Notes: generated by a model not told the origin, from the sequence alone. A DNA stretch of 64,000 bases from Isoperla grammatica (GCA_945910005.1 OX246741.1:10092669-10156668), one strand, 5' to 3'. Positions 35,105 through 46,729 are shown, counted from the first letter of the stretch. Made by a program: numbers and translations.

Positions 35105-35935
35105 CAGAGATGAGGATACAAGATCCTCATATTTTGTCTCGACTCTATCTACCTTTTATCTTAATTTAAGTACCACTGTACCAACTTTCATATTTTTTGT
35201 TTTATTTATTTTCTAACATAAGGTAGGCTAATTTTTGCTATCTCTGTCCATCTTCAAATACCATTTACAAATTCATTCAGAAAATACGCTCACACACAAG
35301 TTCATCTTATGTGGGCATTCCTCGATACACAGTTTACTGCCATTTAAGCAAATACTGTACACAATAATTAGAAAACCAACCTTTTATCAGAATAAAAATT
35401 TTCTTCTTAGGCCTATTACTTATTTTAAATAAGTAGGCCTAATAAGAAAAAAAAAGTAGGCCTATTTATTATGTCATAATCAGGGGCGGACTAGCATAAA
35501 AAGGCCCCGGATGCTGGGTTTCAGGGGGCCCGCACGAAGTGGCGTGGCGCAGCAGGGGTCTGGGGCAAAGACCCAGCTGTCGGAGGCAAATACGCCCAAG
35601 GCGCAACATTTTTTTGGGTTGCGTCGAATTTTATGGCCAAAAATGCGATTTAAGGGCGCGATTAACAGAGGCCACCCTACCAGTAGCAAAATAATTTAAA
35701 TTATATTCTATTAATTCATTCAATATTTACAATAAATATTACAATACATTCAATTATAATTTCAAAATAATACTTTTAGAGTGGGGTTATGATTTTTTTT
35801 AGCAATATACAGCCAAGTATTTGTATCATAGGAATTTTCTGGTGGCCCCGGGGGCCGGGAACGCCAAAGGGCCTGGATTTGCCCAGGGGCCCGGGATGCG
35901 ATTGCATCTCGGCATCCCTAGCCAGTCCGCGCCTG

Positions 35936-36512
35936 GCAATTCCCCTATCTTCCCCATTCTAAGATTGAAAAAACACACCTGTATACCAAAAACACGGTAC
36001 AGTAGACCAACATGTAATTACACATGATTAAATTATGTATCATATAATAGATAATTAAACCCTGATTAAAACAGAACTTTAAAAAGTAGTGGTAATCAAA
36101 CTCGTTTTGGAGATTACGCAATTCCCCTATCGTACCCATTGTCAGAGTGAAAAAACTTACACCTGTTTACCAAAAACACGGTACAGTAGACCAACACGTA
36201 ATTACACATGATTAATTCATATATCACATTGTAGATGATTAAACGATGATTAATACAAAGCTTTAAAAAGTAGTTGTAAGTAAACTCGTTTTGGAGAAAT
36301 TACGCAATTCCCCTATCTTACCCATTGTAGATAATTATCGTACCCATTGTAAGATTGAAAAACCTACACCTGTTTACCAAAACACGGTACAGTAGACCAA
36401 CATGTAACTACACATGCTTAAATTATGTATCACATTGTAGATAATAAATAAATTAAAACAGAGCTTTAAAAAGTAGATGTAATCAAACTCGTTTTAGAGA
36501 TTCCGCAAATCC
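35936..36512. repeat. tandem array, three ~180-200-bp units
   Basis: Units start at 35936, 36118 and 36304, each opening GCAATTCCCCTATC and containing ACGGTACAGTAGACCAACA and TTTAAAAAGTAG; a fourth partial unit starts at 36505. The third unit has a small internal duplication around CGTACCCATTG. The array sits between the two MITE copies of the composite element. Confidence 0.85.
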
Positions 36513-36816
36513 CAGGGGCGGACTGGCATAAAAAGGCCCCAGATGCTGGGTTTCGGGGGGCCGGCACGAGGTGGCGTGGCGCAGCTGGGGTCTGGGGCGA
36601 AGCCCCAGCTGCCGAAGGCAAATACGCCTAAGGCGCAACATTTTTTTTTGGCTTGCATTGAATTTTATGGCCAAAAATGCGATTTAAGGGCGCAATTAAC
36701 AGAGGCCACCCTACCAGTAGCAAAATAATTTAAATTATATTCAATTAATTCATTGAATATTTATAATAAATATTACAATAAATTCCATTATAATTTCAAA
36801 ATAATACTTATATAGA

Positions 36817-37981
36817 CAGGGCCGTCTTAACCTGTCTTTTGCACATAGGCCCGACGACAAATGCCGCCCCCCCCCCCCCCCACCCCCAACACTCAACGGC
36901 AACAATAACAACAACACCATTACAAACGTGTATACGATGATGGGCAATAAGAGCACATATTTATTTATTTATGCTAAATATATTTGTCACTGACCAGTCT
37001 CCATCGCCGAGCCTGCAATCTCACAAAGGTTTCATCCTGGATTTGTTTCTGGCAAATCGTTCAATGACTGTGTCAAAGCATATTGTTTTTGTTAGCTCAC
37101 ATTCAATGGACAACATTGATAAGGCGACAAGTCTCTCGTTTCCCTTTAGCGCGTTTCTTATTCTGGGTTCCACTTAATCGAACTCTAGTCGATAAATTCG
37201 ACATGTTACAATAACGAACGTGACAAAATTGTTAATATAGTTCATTGTACTTCACTTTACTCACTGTCATACTATTAAGTTACATTACCTTCCGTGATAA
37301 AGAGGTACAGAAAAACTCACATTTTATAGCACACGCCTACCTAGTAGCATACATCAGTTTAGCACACGAATAATCACTACAAAAGTGCAGAAAATTGAAC
37401 CTTCCAATACGAAGTTAAAAACTTGACTGATTTCAAAACGCCAGAAGAAGCATTTTGTTTGCAGATTTACTTGCGGGATAGTGCATTGTGGTTTGATGCG
37501 GCACAGACTTAAAAATAGTTTGTTGGACTGAACGCTTTTGTAATTTGAAACATCTCAAAATGAAAGCTTTTGGCTAATAAGTCTCCACATGCTGCTACAA
37601 AGAACACTACAATAATTTTCAAAATGTATAGCCAGATTCTAGGAAAGGTCAGGCAAAAACTCCATTCGGCTTATTATTCCACCTGCCATTTCTAAACACT
37701 ACCCCTTCCCCATTGTCACCCAACTCTCTTATTCGAATTAGATTCGTCAACCATAAACAGGGCATAGAAATATACAAGTCATTTTTCGTGAACGCTCAGG
37801 TGAGAAATTGAGATGTATGCTATGACATTTTGTGTTCGAAACAAGTAAAATATAAACGATTTTGACTTCTTGAATATCAATCCATTGGTTGATAACATAC
37901 AAATTTCCAATAAATTTGCCGCCCCTGGAAAGTGCCGCCCTAGGCCCGGGCCTCGTGTGCCTATGGGGTAAGGTGGGCCTG
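36817..37981. mobile_element. nested hAT-like element with perfect 8-bp target duplication
   Basis: 1165 bp beginning CAGGGCCGTCTTAACC and ending GGTAAGGTGGGCCTG (imperfect inverted ends), flanked by TATATAGA at 36809-36816 and 37982-37989. It interrupts the right-hand MITE copy of the composite element, so it is younger than that copy. It contains a 15-C run (36867-36881). No transposase was recognised. Confidence 0.8.
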
Positions 37982-38243
37982 TATATAGAGTGGGGTTAAG
38001 ATTTTTTTAGCAATATACAGAGAAGTATTTGTATCATAGGAACTTTCTGGTGGCCGCCCAGGGGCCGGGACTGCCAAAGGGCCCGGATTTGCCCAGGGGC
38101 CTGGGTTGCGATTGCATCTCGGCATCCCTAGCCAGTCCGCGCCTGGTCATAATGCAATGTGTTCATGTAAAACCAACAGCCACCAGTAGTAATTTTTTAG
38201 GCCAGCAACTGAGAAGCAATACTCAACAGCATTACCTGGTTAC

Positions 38244-41200
38244 ATGCGTGTAGAAAGCAAGGACTCGCACGCAACAAGACTGTTAAAACCCCTTGACAGT
38301 GGGCCACCCACATCGACAGGCTCGCCTTTTCCTGCTAACCTTCGCACACAACACGCCACCAGTCCCTCAGTCTACTCCGCTGCCAGTACCAGCCAATGTC
38401 AGCCCAGCCGCCCCTCCATCTTGTCACCGCAACCTCACAGCGCAATCTTTAACCCTTCTTCCTCCCCCAAAACTGTGATAAAGTTCTTACTATGGAATGT
38501 TGAAGGTCTTAAAAACTTAATTAAATCTGCACCCGACAAGTTCTACCGCGATTTCGATTTTGTCGCCTTCACCGAAACATTCGTCTGTGACGAAGCAGGT
38601 ATCAACCTACCAACTTTTCAATCAGTACATGCTCCGGCATCTCGTAATGACGGGCCGGGGAGACCTAGTGGAGGCTTATCATTATACATTGCTCCAGGGC
38701 ACCGCCCCATTATCTCTAGTGTCACTAACGATTGTTTTATTGTTGTCAATTGTTCAATGACCTCTGTGATTTGTGTCTATTTTAACCCTAATCTTAAGGA
38801 TTTAGAAATTATAGACCGCATGTGTGAAGCCCTAGCGGCCGTGACACATAAAAGTAACGTAGTTGTCCTGGGTGACTTCAACTGTAGAATTGATAAAACC
38901 ACCTCCAAGGGGTCTCTTTTGTTGAATCTCTTGAACATCTACGGGCTTAAGTTGTGTAACGACCCATCCATACACACTTATGTAGCGCACAACGGCTCGA
39001 GCACGATCGATCTCGTGTTTCATACCCCTAGCGGGATGTCATTATCTCATTGCAACATTTTTTACATGTCAAATTCTACTTCACTCCGTAAGCACTTACC
39101 CGTATCCTGCGAGTTTACAGTCAAGCTCGTATCTCCTAGATCTCTTCCCCGCATAACTAAAAGCGCGATAAAAAATGTAATTGACCCGATTAAATTTACA
39201 GATTTTGTCAATAATAATTCCAACGCTTTTACTACTCACCTTGCCAGCGAGAATGTAGACGCTCTATTCGATCTGTTTAAAAATTCTATTTACACCTCGG
39301 CACTCCCTAAAAAAGTATCAACCCGTATAGCTAAACCATGGTTCGACCGTGAGTGTTATCTGCATAGGAGAAAAGTACTAAGAGCCCTCCATGATTTTAA
39401 TAGAACCGGGAAAAAAGACGAGCTTAAACGAATATCGTATGTCACCCTTAGAAAAGAATATAATGAGCTCCTCCATGATAAACGACTGGAGTTTCTTATC
39501 GCCGAAGAGCTTAAGACTATCGAAGCCGCAGAACTCCATCCTTACACCTACCTTAACAAAGACGAGCCTCAACCAATCGCGCCCCCAATAGCCATCGGCG
39601 AATGGACACCCTATTTTACCAACCTTTTAAACCAGTCTTCCCTATCCTCACTGGATTCTTTACAATTAATAAATAACTTAAACTACTATGTCAGCCCCAC
39701 CGAATTTTGCCCCATAACCAAACAAGAAGTACAACGCGCAATCAACTCATTGAAAAATAAAAAAGCCGCGAGCCAAGACCACATCACCAACGAACATATC
39801 AAAGCCACGGCCAACACCAACTGCACCCTTTTAACTAACTTGTTTAATATCTGTATTCAACAGGGAAAGATTCCTCACGAATGGCGAACGGCCTCATTAA
39901 AAGTCCTATACAAAGGGAAGGGCGACACTCTATCACCAGAATCTTATAGAGGCATCGCGTTAAGCTCCGTCGTATACAAACTTTTTTCGAACATTATTAA
40001 TACTCGTCTACAAGCTCTCACCAGCCAAGTAATACCAGATGAGCAGTTCGGTTTCCGCCCGGGCAAATCAACTTTACAAGCTGTCAAAATTCTTCTTGAT
40101 AAAATCGACTCCACTCTTGCCAAAGTGAAAGGCAAACTATACACTGTCTTTGTAGACTTTAAAGCCGCCTTCGACTCAGTAGACCGGCACTGTCTTATCA
40201 ATAAGCTTCGCGACCTGAACTGCATCCCAGTCGAACTATTGAACATCCTGAGTGTAATTCTAAATATTAACTTCGTGCAAGTTAACGATGGTATCTTCCT
40301 CTCCGATCCAATAATACAGTCAAACGGAGTCCTCCAAGGGGACCCCTCCAGCCCACTTTTGTTCAACCTATTTACTTCAGATATAAAGGAATCCATCTTC
40401 GACGAATTTAACAAAGACGTTTTCTTGATAATGTACGCAGATGACATCGCACTATACTCAGAAAACCTCGCTCAGCTTCAGCATACGTTACTAAAACTCA
40501 AAACATGGTGTGAAAGCAACCTTTTAGTAGTAAACGTCAATAAAACAAAAGTTGTTAAGTTCAGAAAAGGGGGTAATTTAGCCAAAAGTGATGTGCTTTT
40601 CTACGGTACTCACAAAGTAGAGTTTGTATCTTCTTTCAAATATCTGGGTATCTTACTCCATTATAAAGGTACTTCTTTCTCTCCCCACATCAAAGCAAGA
40701 TGTTCCTCTGCCATAAAAGCCATGCACCTTATCTCCAAATTATACTCGCTCTCGATCTCTTGTGCTATGAAACTCTTCCACCTCAAAATCTCCCCGATTG
40801 CTTCATACGGTATCGAAATCATCTGGCCCTACCTCTCCCAAGCTGACCTCACACAATTAGAATCTGTTAAGACCCTTTACATGAAAAAGGTCCTTTCTCT
40901 ATGTAAATTTACTCGTTCCCGCTTGGTGTATGAGATGGTAGATGAGTCATTGTTTGTTGCTGACCTACAACATAAATTCAACCTAAGCCAACCAGTTGCC
41001 TTTCGCACTGTCGTTCATGTTTGCATGTCAAAACGCCTTGAAATTAGACCTGAATTCTTTACTATGGATCTGTTCAAAAATGATGACTGGAAAAAACCTC
41101 TTGCCAAAAACAGGCACGTTCTAACCCGTGTAGCAGCTCACGGTTTTCACCATCTGTTCTGCCGAGACAAAAAGTTCCACTCATCATACACAGACTGCAA

Positions 41201-41300
41201 ATGCTCCCACTGCGCTATGGATTGCGATCTGTATCATGTGTTTATATGTCCAGCCAGGACACATTCCATGATCGATCTTGCCACAAAGGGTATTATCTAG
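38244..41300 (+). CDS. LINE ORF: endonuclease plus reverse transcriptase
   Basis: 1018 codons. The N-terminal ~70 residues are proline/serine-rich. Next comes an apurinic-type endonuclease: LLWNVEGLKN, FTETFV, VVLGDFNCRI and STIDLVF. The reverse transcriptase spans about residues 490-770, with SYRGIALSSVVYKLFS, GFRPGKSTLQAV, VDFKAAFDSVD, GVLQGDPSSPLLFN and MYADDIALYS. A C-terminal cysteine/histidine cluster (CKCSHCAMDC...HVFIC) resembles the terminal knuckle of several LINE clades. There is no separate ORF1. Clade not assigned; a single endonuclease-RT frame would fit RTE- or CR1-like lineages. No lesion is visible. Confidence 0.95.
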   Translation: MRVESKDSHATRLLKPLDSGPPTSTGSPFPANLRTQHATSPSVYSAASTSQCQPSRPSILSPQPHSAIFNPSSSPKTVIKFLLWNVEGLKNLIKSAPDKFYRDFDFVAFTETFVCDEAGINLPTFQSVHAPASRNDGPGRPSGGLSLYIAPGHRPIISSVTNDCFIVVNCSMTSVICVYFNPNLKDLEIIDRMCEALAAVTHKSNVVVLGDFNCRIDKTTSKGSLLLNLLNIYGLKLCNDPSIHTYVAHNGSSTIDLVFHTPSGMSLSHCNIFYMSNSTSLRKHLPVSCEFTVKLVSPRSLPRITKSAIKNVIDPIKFTDFVNNNSNAFTTHLASENVDALFDLFKNSIYTSALPKKVSTRIAKPWFDRECYLHRRKVLRALHDFNRTGKKDELKRISYVTLRKEYNELLHDKRLEFLIAEELKTIEAAELHPYTYLNKDEPQPIAPPIAIGEWTPYFTNLLNQSSLSSLDSLQLINNLNYYVSPTEFCPITKQEVQRAINSLKNKKAASQDHITNEHIKATANTNCTLLTNLFNICIQQGKIPHEWRTASLKVLYKGKGDTLSPESYRGIALSSVVYKLFSNIINTRLQALTSQVIPDEQFGFRPGKSTLQAVKILLDKIDSTLAKVKGKLYTVFVDFKAAFDSVDRHCLINKLRDLNCIPVELLNILSVILNINFVQVNDGIFLSDPIIQSNGVLQGDPSSPLLFNLFTSDIKESIFDEFNKDVFLIMYADDIALYSENLAQLQHTLLKLKTWCESNLLVVNVNKTKVVKFRKGGNLAKSDVLFYGTHKVEFVSSFKYLGILLHYKGTSFSPHIKARCSSAIKAMHLISKLYSLSISCAMKLFHLKISPIASYGIEIIWPYLSQADLTQLESVKTLYMKKVLSLCKFTRSRLVYEMVDESLFVADLQHKFNLSQPVAFRTVVHVCMSKRLEIRPEFFTMDLFKNDDWKKPLAKNRHVLTRVAAHGFHHLFCRDKKFHSSYTDCKCSHCAMDCDLYHVFICPARTHSMIDLATKGII

Positions 41301-41435
41301 AAATACGTGGAAATGTCTGACTCATTGTGTTAACTATGTAAATAACTATGTAACTATGTAAACCCGTTAACTATGTAAATGTTAACTATGTAAATATGTA
41401 CTCTGTTGTACTCTTGACTGATTGTGTTAACTATT

Positions 41436-41593
41436 TAATTATGTACTCTGTAAATCGATAATGTTCATTTTAATCATTAATCTCGTCTTGTTCATAGCCG
41501 AAATGTTTCGACTGTAATTATGTACTCTGTAAACTGATAATGTTCATTTTAATCATTAATCTCGTCTTGTTCATAGCCGAAATGTTTCGACTG
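41436..41593. repeat. 79-bp tandem duplication in LINE 3' UTR
   Basis: The unit TAATTATGTACTCTGTAAA..CGAAATGTTTCGACTG appears at 41436-41514 and 41515-41593, nearly identical. It is preceded by several short TTAACTATGTAAA repeats from 41328. Confidence 0.85.
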
Positions 41594-41710
41594 TATAATT
41601 ATGTTACTTTGTAATGCTGTAATGTTGGTATGCCGGTTATGTTACGCCACAGTTGGCGTCGTACTCTCTGGAGTTTAATAAAAGCATTAAAAAAAAAAAT
41701 AATGCAATGT

Positions 41711-43270
41711 AAATTTTTTTAACTTAAATCTTAAACCTTTCATACATGTTTTATGTCAAATATGGAAAATATGCAATGCACTGTAGGCATATACTGTGTA
41801 ATGTAATCGATGAATAAAGTTATTTTGAATTTGGACATTTTCCAGAAAAAATGGACATGCATTTCTCCAACCCACAACCTTACTGGTACTAATTACATTA
41901 CCCTGAAACTCTCTGAAAGACATACAGATTATGAGCTGGGGCCAGCATAAAAAAGGGTAGGCCTAGCTAGACTGAGGGAGGGAGGAGAGCTTTATATGAC
42001 AAGATACACTGACCCAAAATGTATTATGAGATTAAGTGGTTACCTACAATAAGGTTATCTGTTGGACAAAGAAAACAAATGTTAAAATCTGAAAGGTTGT
42101 GTAGGACTGCTACCTAGGCCTAGTCCTAGTAGTTATTTCTTAAGTATGGAAAGGTACATTTAGTAGGCCTACAACATAAGAGCTAAGCTAAACTTAACCT
42201 AGATCCATAACAACAGGGTTCATGATTAAAGCTAGGCCTAAAGTATAATATGGTATAGGCCTAGGCCTAGTACACTAAAGTACTTGTGTATCTAGCTCTT
42301 AATGGTGGGATGCTAGTTAGGCCCTATAAAAAGGTAGACGTACAGCCTAATAAGGTAAGTCCAGAAAAAGGTAGGCCTTTATATAATGCAATTGTATAAT
42401 TGTACATAGGGCATAGGCCTAACTCCCCAGCCGAAGCATAATAGTTTAAATAAGTTGGACTTATGTTCTGCTAAACGCGTAAAATTTGCTTGGAACTAAA
42501 TTACAGGGTAAGCCCACAATCGAAGTAGGGCCTACTATAGACATAAAGGGTTAGGCCTAGGCTTATGCATTCATCATAGATCTAGGCCTAGGCTCGCTAA
42601 CGGTGGAAAGTAGACCCAATGGAGAAGTGAAAACGCTTCTACAAGCGTAAAGTCACTGTTTGAGCAAGTAGGCCTAGGCCATTTATAATACTGTTCAAAT
42701 ATTCACTTATTATTGGGATCACGGCCAAGGTTTTGTAGTTAGCCTAGTCGAGGTCTGCAAGGCTTGGCCTAAAAAAAGCTCTTGACGCTATTTCAAACTC
42801 GAATTTTCAACGCCCGTTTTTAACGGTCCCGAATTTAAATTTAACTTTGTCTTAGCTTTAAAACTTACCCGGATGCGTCCAAACGTTAATTCTTCAATAA
42901 ATTGCTCCTATTTCCTTTGTTTTTGGTGTTTTTAATATTGTGCAAACGAAATTTTCACGGAACACCAAACTATTGCCTCAGCTGATACCAGTTTGTTTGT
43001 TATTCATCCGTCCTTTGTCTTGGAAATGTCATTTTATGAAATTAAGCAACGAAGTGCAGTCGAGCGCCATCTGTGAGAAATCCTGTAAGCTCGTACAGGA
43101 CTTTTTCTTGGTCGTAAGTCGATAGATCGAAATACTGTCTATCTTTAGATTTAAAATATTCAAGACATGTTTACTTTCAAATTAATTTGTTCAATTGTTT
43201 ATTTTTAACAGCAAATGGCCCGTTAATACCCTGTTTTCCACATTATTATGTATAATACAATAGGCCTACT
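41711..43270. other. upstream region of the PKA-like kinase
   Basis: Noncoding DNA, unusually dense in TAGGCCTA-type words (42110-42780). A likely 5' UTR intron of the kinase gene lies at 43114-43211 (donor GTCGTAAGT, acceptor TTTTTAACAG), so the transcript probably starts somewhere before 43100. Confidence 0.45.
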
Positions 43271-44392
43271 ATGGAGAAATGGAAAAGTTCAGCTGACATC
43301 GATCCAAAGCTTGTTAAACATTTCACTGAGTATGATGTGTTTTTAAAGAAAGCAAAGGCATCGTTCAACAAAAGGTACGAGGCAAAATTTGTAGCCAATG
43401 CTACTGACACGGACTTTAAAAAAATAAAAACTCTAGGCACTGGATCATTTGGACGAGTGATGCTTGTTCTGCATACCAAAACAAAGAAACCTTATGCTAT
43501 GAAAATTATGGAGAAAGCACATATTGTAAAGCTGAAACAAGTAAAACATACAATTAGTGAAATTAGAATATTGGATGCAGTCAAATTTGAATTTGTTGTG
43601 TCAATGGACTTTTATTACAAAGACAATGTTTATCTGTATTTATCTATGCCATTTATTAACGGTGGGGAAATGTTTTCCCATTTGCGACAGCTGAAAAAGT
43701 TTGAAGAACCACTCTCAAAGTTTTATGCAGCGCAAGTAATTTTGTGTTTTGAATACTTACATCACATAGGTATTGTGTATCGTGATCTCAAACCCGAGAA
43801 CATTTTAATAGATAGAGAAGGATACCTTAAAGTGACAGATTTGGGGTTCTGTAAAAAAATCGATACAATAAGAACGTATACTTTATGTGGTACGCCAGAG
43901 TACCTGGCGCCAGAAATAATTCTTAGCAAAGGTTACAACTATGGTGTCGATTGGTGGGCCTTGGGCGTTTTAATATATGAAATGGCAGCTGGATTTCCAC
44001 CATTTTTTGCTCGTGATCCCATGCGAGTGTATGAGAAGATAGTTACTGGAAAATACACATGTCCACCACATTTCTCCAAACAAGTTAAGGAATTGCTCAG
44101 TCATATGCTGGAAGTGGATCGGAGTAAGAGGTATGGAGTACTTAAAAATGGAACCAAGGACATCAAAGGGCATGAATGGTTCAAAACAATTGATTGGGAT
44201 AATGTGTTAGCGAGACGAGTAAAGCCACCATTTGTACCAAAGGTTCGTGGTGATGACGATGCTTCTAACTTCGACTTCTATGACGAAGAAAATTTGCGAT
44301 ATTCACCAACCGAGGAGTATCCGGATGAGTTTAGAAATATTGAAGTTGCAAATTTAAATGATAGACTAACAGCTGTTGATAATGATTCCTGA
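43271..44392 (+). CDS. intronless PKA-catalytic-subunit-like kinase
   Basis: 373 codons, one uninterrupted exon. Kinase motifs: glycine loop GTGSFGRV (56-63), catalytic lysine in YAMKIM (78), helix-C glutamate 97, YRDLKPEN (170-177), metal site DLG (190-192) where most kinases have DFG, activation loop [15 protein letters not shown] with T204 matching PKA T197, and an AGC-type C-terminal tail ([21 protein letters not shown]). The overall match is to the cAMP-dependent kinase catalytic subunit (about 350 aa), but clearly diverged. Lack of introns in a window of intron-rich genes suggests a retrogene that kept an open frame. A small 5' UTR intron is possible at 43114-43211, and AATAAA lies at 44759. 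PRKX-like identity is an alternative. Confidence 0.85.
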   Translation: MEKWKSSADIDPKLVKHFTEYDVFLKKAKASFNKRYEAKFVANATDTDFKKIKTLGTGSFGRVMLVLHTKTKKPYAMKIMEKAHIVKLKQVKHTISEIRILDAVKFEFVVSMDFYYKDNVYLYLSMPFINGGEMFSHLRQLKKFEEPLSKFYAAQVILCFEYLHHIGIVYRDLKPENILIDREGYLKVTDLGFCKKIDTIRTYTLCGTPEYLAPEIILSKGYNYGVDWWALGVLIYEMAAGFPPFFARDPMRVYEKIVTGKYTCPPHFSKQVKELLSHMLEVDRSKRYGVLKNGTKDIKGHEWFKTIDWDNVLARRVKPPFVPKVRGDDDASNFDFYDEENLRYSPTEEYPDEFRNIEVANLNDRLTAVDNDS

Positions 44393-45585
44393 TAAGTTGT
44401 GAATAATTCCTAGTGAATTATGTAGGTACCCTAACATGTGCACCTGGTTCATGGAGCTAAGGTAGGCTAGGTAAGACAGGCAGCCAGATACAATAATTGT
44501 ACCAGAATGTGTTGTGTATCGTGTAACATAGTGTTCTCATTTCCTGTTTGTATTGGATCTAACCCGAACAGCTGGTTCATAGAGCTCCGATAGGCTAGAT
44601 TAGACAGATGGTCTAGTAGAATGAATAGTGTTCATTGTGTAATATTATGTTCTCATTCTCTGTTCGTACTATGCATATTCTATAATACGTAGTGAAGAAA
44701 AACAGGCAAGGTATCATAGGTGAAACATTAAGCAAAATCACCAACAATCTGCTGCTGCAATAAATCATTATGCTTGAAGCATATCCATTTCTACTAAGAT
44801 TATTTTATTAATATATTTTAGTCTAATATATTTTAGTCTAGTTTATTTTAGTTGTTTAGTTGACTAGAGTCGTTGCAGTAGCCATTCTTCTCTCGAGTGA
44901 GCAAGACCTCGGTCAAAACGTCTCGTTATATTTGTATTATGTCTTTTGGGGGTGTACTTCAAACTCGCAAATCCGTCATCTTACTACACGAAGGTAAGCT
45001 GTTGGATCCTTTCCTAACATTATATGCCATAAGATTATTTTTAGTAGAAATTCATCCAGTGCTACCTGAAAACTAACATCTTTGATCAATCCCGTACTCC
45101 CGTACTCGACAAGGCTAATGTTACGATGGTATTGTACCATCACAGTGTAATAAAAAAGCTGCAAATAAATTACAATTTTACAATTACAATTACAATGGTT
45201 ATGAGAAGGGTTAAATAATCTGGTGGGATTATAGTACTTAGTCAAGTGTTGCGTGGCAGTCTCTGTACACAATTGTGTGTGTGTTGTGTGAAAATGACAT
45301 TCCCATTGCCAAAACTATGGTTGATTGATTGGTTTGTCAGAACGTAAAACAGGCGAGTATTATCACACATTTGTTTGCACTAATAAAGTCAAGTCAAGCT
45401 TTAATCATCATAGCCTATAGTTTCTAAGTACGTATGATAAATCACTGAGACATCTAGCGTTAACCAACATCAGACATTTGAGTTTACCTGTGGGCTTCTA
45501 ATACTAAACAACATACCAATTCAATACACAAACATCCCATATCTACTGGTCTTTGATATGATTTAGGCATGATATTTAATCATTA
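44393..45585. other. 3' flank of the kinase gene
   Basis: Contains a diverged tandem duplication of about 130 bp (units starting near CCTGGTTCATGGAGC, 44443, and GCTGGTTCATAGAGC, 44571). The poly(A) signal is at 44759. A fragment near 44990-45015 (AAGGTAAGCTGTTGG) matches the hairpin element at 57.7 kb. Confidence 0.45.
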
Positions 45586-45621
45586 CAACGCTTATATTAA
45601 CTTGACTTGTTTGTCTGGACG

Positions 45622-46375
45622 GAATCTTTAAATCGATATTCCACCTACTTCTAGATGTCCGATCAAGCTGAAATTTTTTACACAGACGTATTCCTGATGA
45701 CAATACATGAATCAACTGTCATATTTACTAAATTATCAATTAATTCATCATAATTAATTAATTAATGTTTTACATGGAAATCGATGAATCTTTGAATCGA
45801 TATTCCACCTACTTCTATATGTCCGATCAAGCTGAAATTTTTTACACAGACGTATTTCTAATGACAACACATGAATCAACTGCCATATTTACTAAATTGT
45901 TAATTTATTCATCATAATTAATTAATTAATGTTTTATATGGAAATCGATGCTTAACCCACTTTTCAACGTCAAATTGAGTTGAAAGTTTTCACACAGACG
46001 TATTCTTAATGACAATACACGAATCAATTGTCATATTTACTAAATTGTTAATTTATTCATCATAATTAATTAATTAATGTTTTATATGGAAATCGGTGTT
46101 TAACCCACTTTCCAACGTCAAATCGAGTTGAAAGTTTTCACACAGACGTATTCTTAATGACAATACATGAATCAATTGTCATATTTACTAAATATACAAT
46201 TAAGCCATCATAATTAATTAATGTTTTATATGGGGATCGATAAAACACTCACTTTCGAACGTCGAATTGAGCTGAAAGTTTGCACACAGACGTATTCTTA
46301 ATGACAATAAATGAATCAATTGTCATATTTACTAAATAATCAATTAAACCATCATAATTAATTAATCGATATTCG
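45622..46375. repeat. minisatellite, five ~145-163-bp units
   Basis: Units share CACAGACGTATTC, TGAATCAA(C/T)TG(T/C)CATATTTACTAAAT and CATCATAATTAATTAATTAATG. Starts are near 45624, 45788, 45951, 46098 and 46243. The first two units are closest to each other; the last three differ in their opening (AACCCACTTTTCAACG type). It lies directly left of the long hairpin. Confidence 0.88.
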
Positions 46376-46421
46376 ATATATATTCGATTGCAAGATTCTT
46401 TAAGACTAAAAAAAATAAAAT

Positions 46422-46719
46422 AATATTACATGAAAAAAATATATTTTTTTAAAAACAACGCTTATATTTAAATGTACTAAAAAGTAAAAAATAAATTTTT
46501 GCCCAACAAATTTTTGCCTCACTTGGAAAATAAAAGCGTTGGGCGCTTTCCCTGCATAAACAGCAGAATACTGCAATCTATGTCAATACCGAAAGCGCCC
46601 AACGCTTTTATTTTCCGAGTGAGGCAAAAATTTGTTTGGCGAAAATTTATTTTTTACTTTTTAGTGCATTTAAATATAAGCGTTGTTTTTAAAAAAATAT
46701 ATTTTTTTCATGTAATATT
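46422..46719. repeat. long foldback: ~129-bp inverted arms, 40-bp spacer
   Basis: The left arm (46422-46550) and right arm (46591-46719) are near-perfect reverse complements, including AAAGCGTTGGGCGCTTTC and its partner GAAAGCGCCCAACGCTTT. The open frame over this region (46499-46795) is a by-product of the palindrome. CAACGCTTATATT from the left arm recurs at 45588, just before the minisatellite, so the array and hairpin may be one element. Confidence 0.9.
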
Positions 46720-46729
46720 TTTTCAATAT

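Larger units (their letters stand above)
33552..35480. other. upstream region of cyclin G
   Basis: The 5' side of the cyclin G start codon, presumably with noncoding exon and promoter, which I cannot delimit. It includes the LINE relic near 33690-33970 and a (GA)n microsatellite at 35074-35100. Confidence 0.4.
35481..38145. mobile_element. composite hAT-like transposon (two MITE copies flanking a repeat array)
   Basis: A perfect 8-bp target duplication GTCATAAT (35473-35480 and 38146-38153) bounds a 2.7-kb unit starting CAGGGGCGGACTAGC and ending AGCCAGTCCGCGCCTG. Inside are two copies of the same ~455-bp MITE (35481-35935, and 36513-38145 once the nested element is removed), with a three-unit tandem array between them. 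The inner MITE borders abut GCAATTCC and GCAAATCC, which belong to the array. The outer duplication shows that the whole block probably inserted in one event. CAGGG termini and an 8-bp duplication are typical of hAT. No transposase is encoded. Confidence 0.75.
38161..41698 (+). mobile_element. full-length non-LTR retrotransposon (LINE)
   Basis: Flanked by a perfect 12-bp target duplication ATAATGCAATGT (38149-38160 and 41699-41710). It has a short 83-bp 5' leader, one open reading frame and a ~400-bp 3' UTR with AATAAA at 41677, ending in a run of about 10 A. The left duplication overlaps the hAT target duplication at 38146-38153, so this insertion came after the composite element and landed beside it. 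Being full length with an intact frame, it is recent. The 3' UTR has a 79-bp direct duplication (41436 and 41515). Confidence 0.92.
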
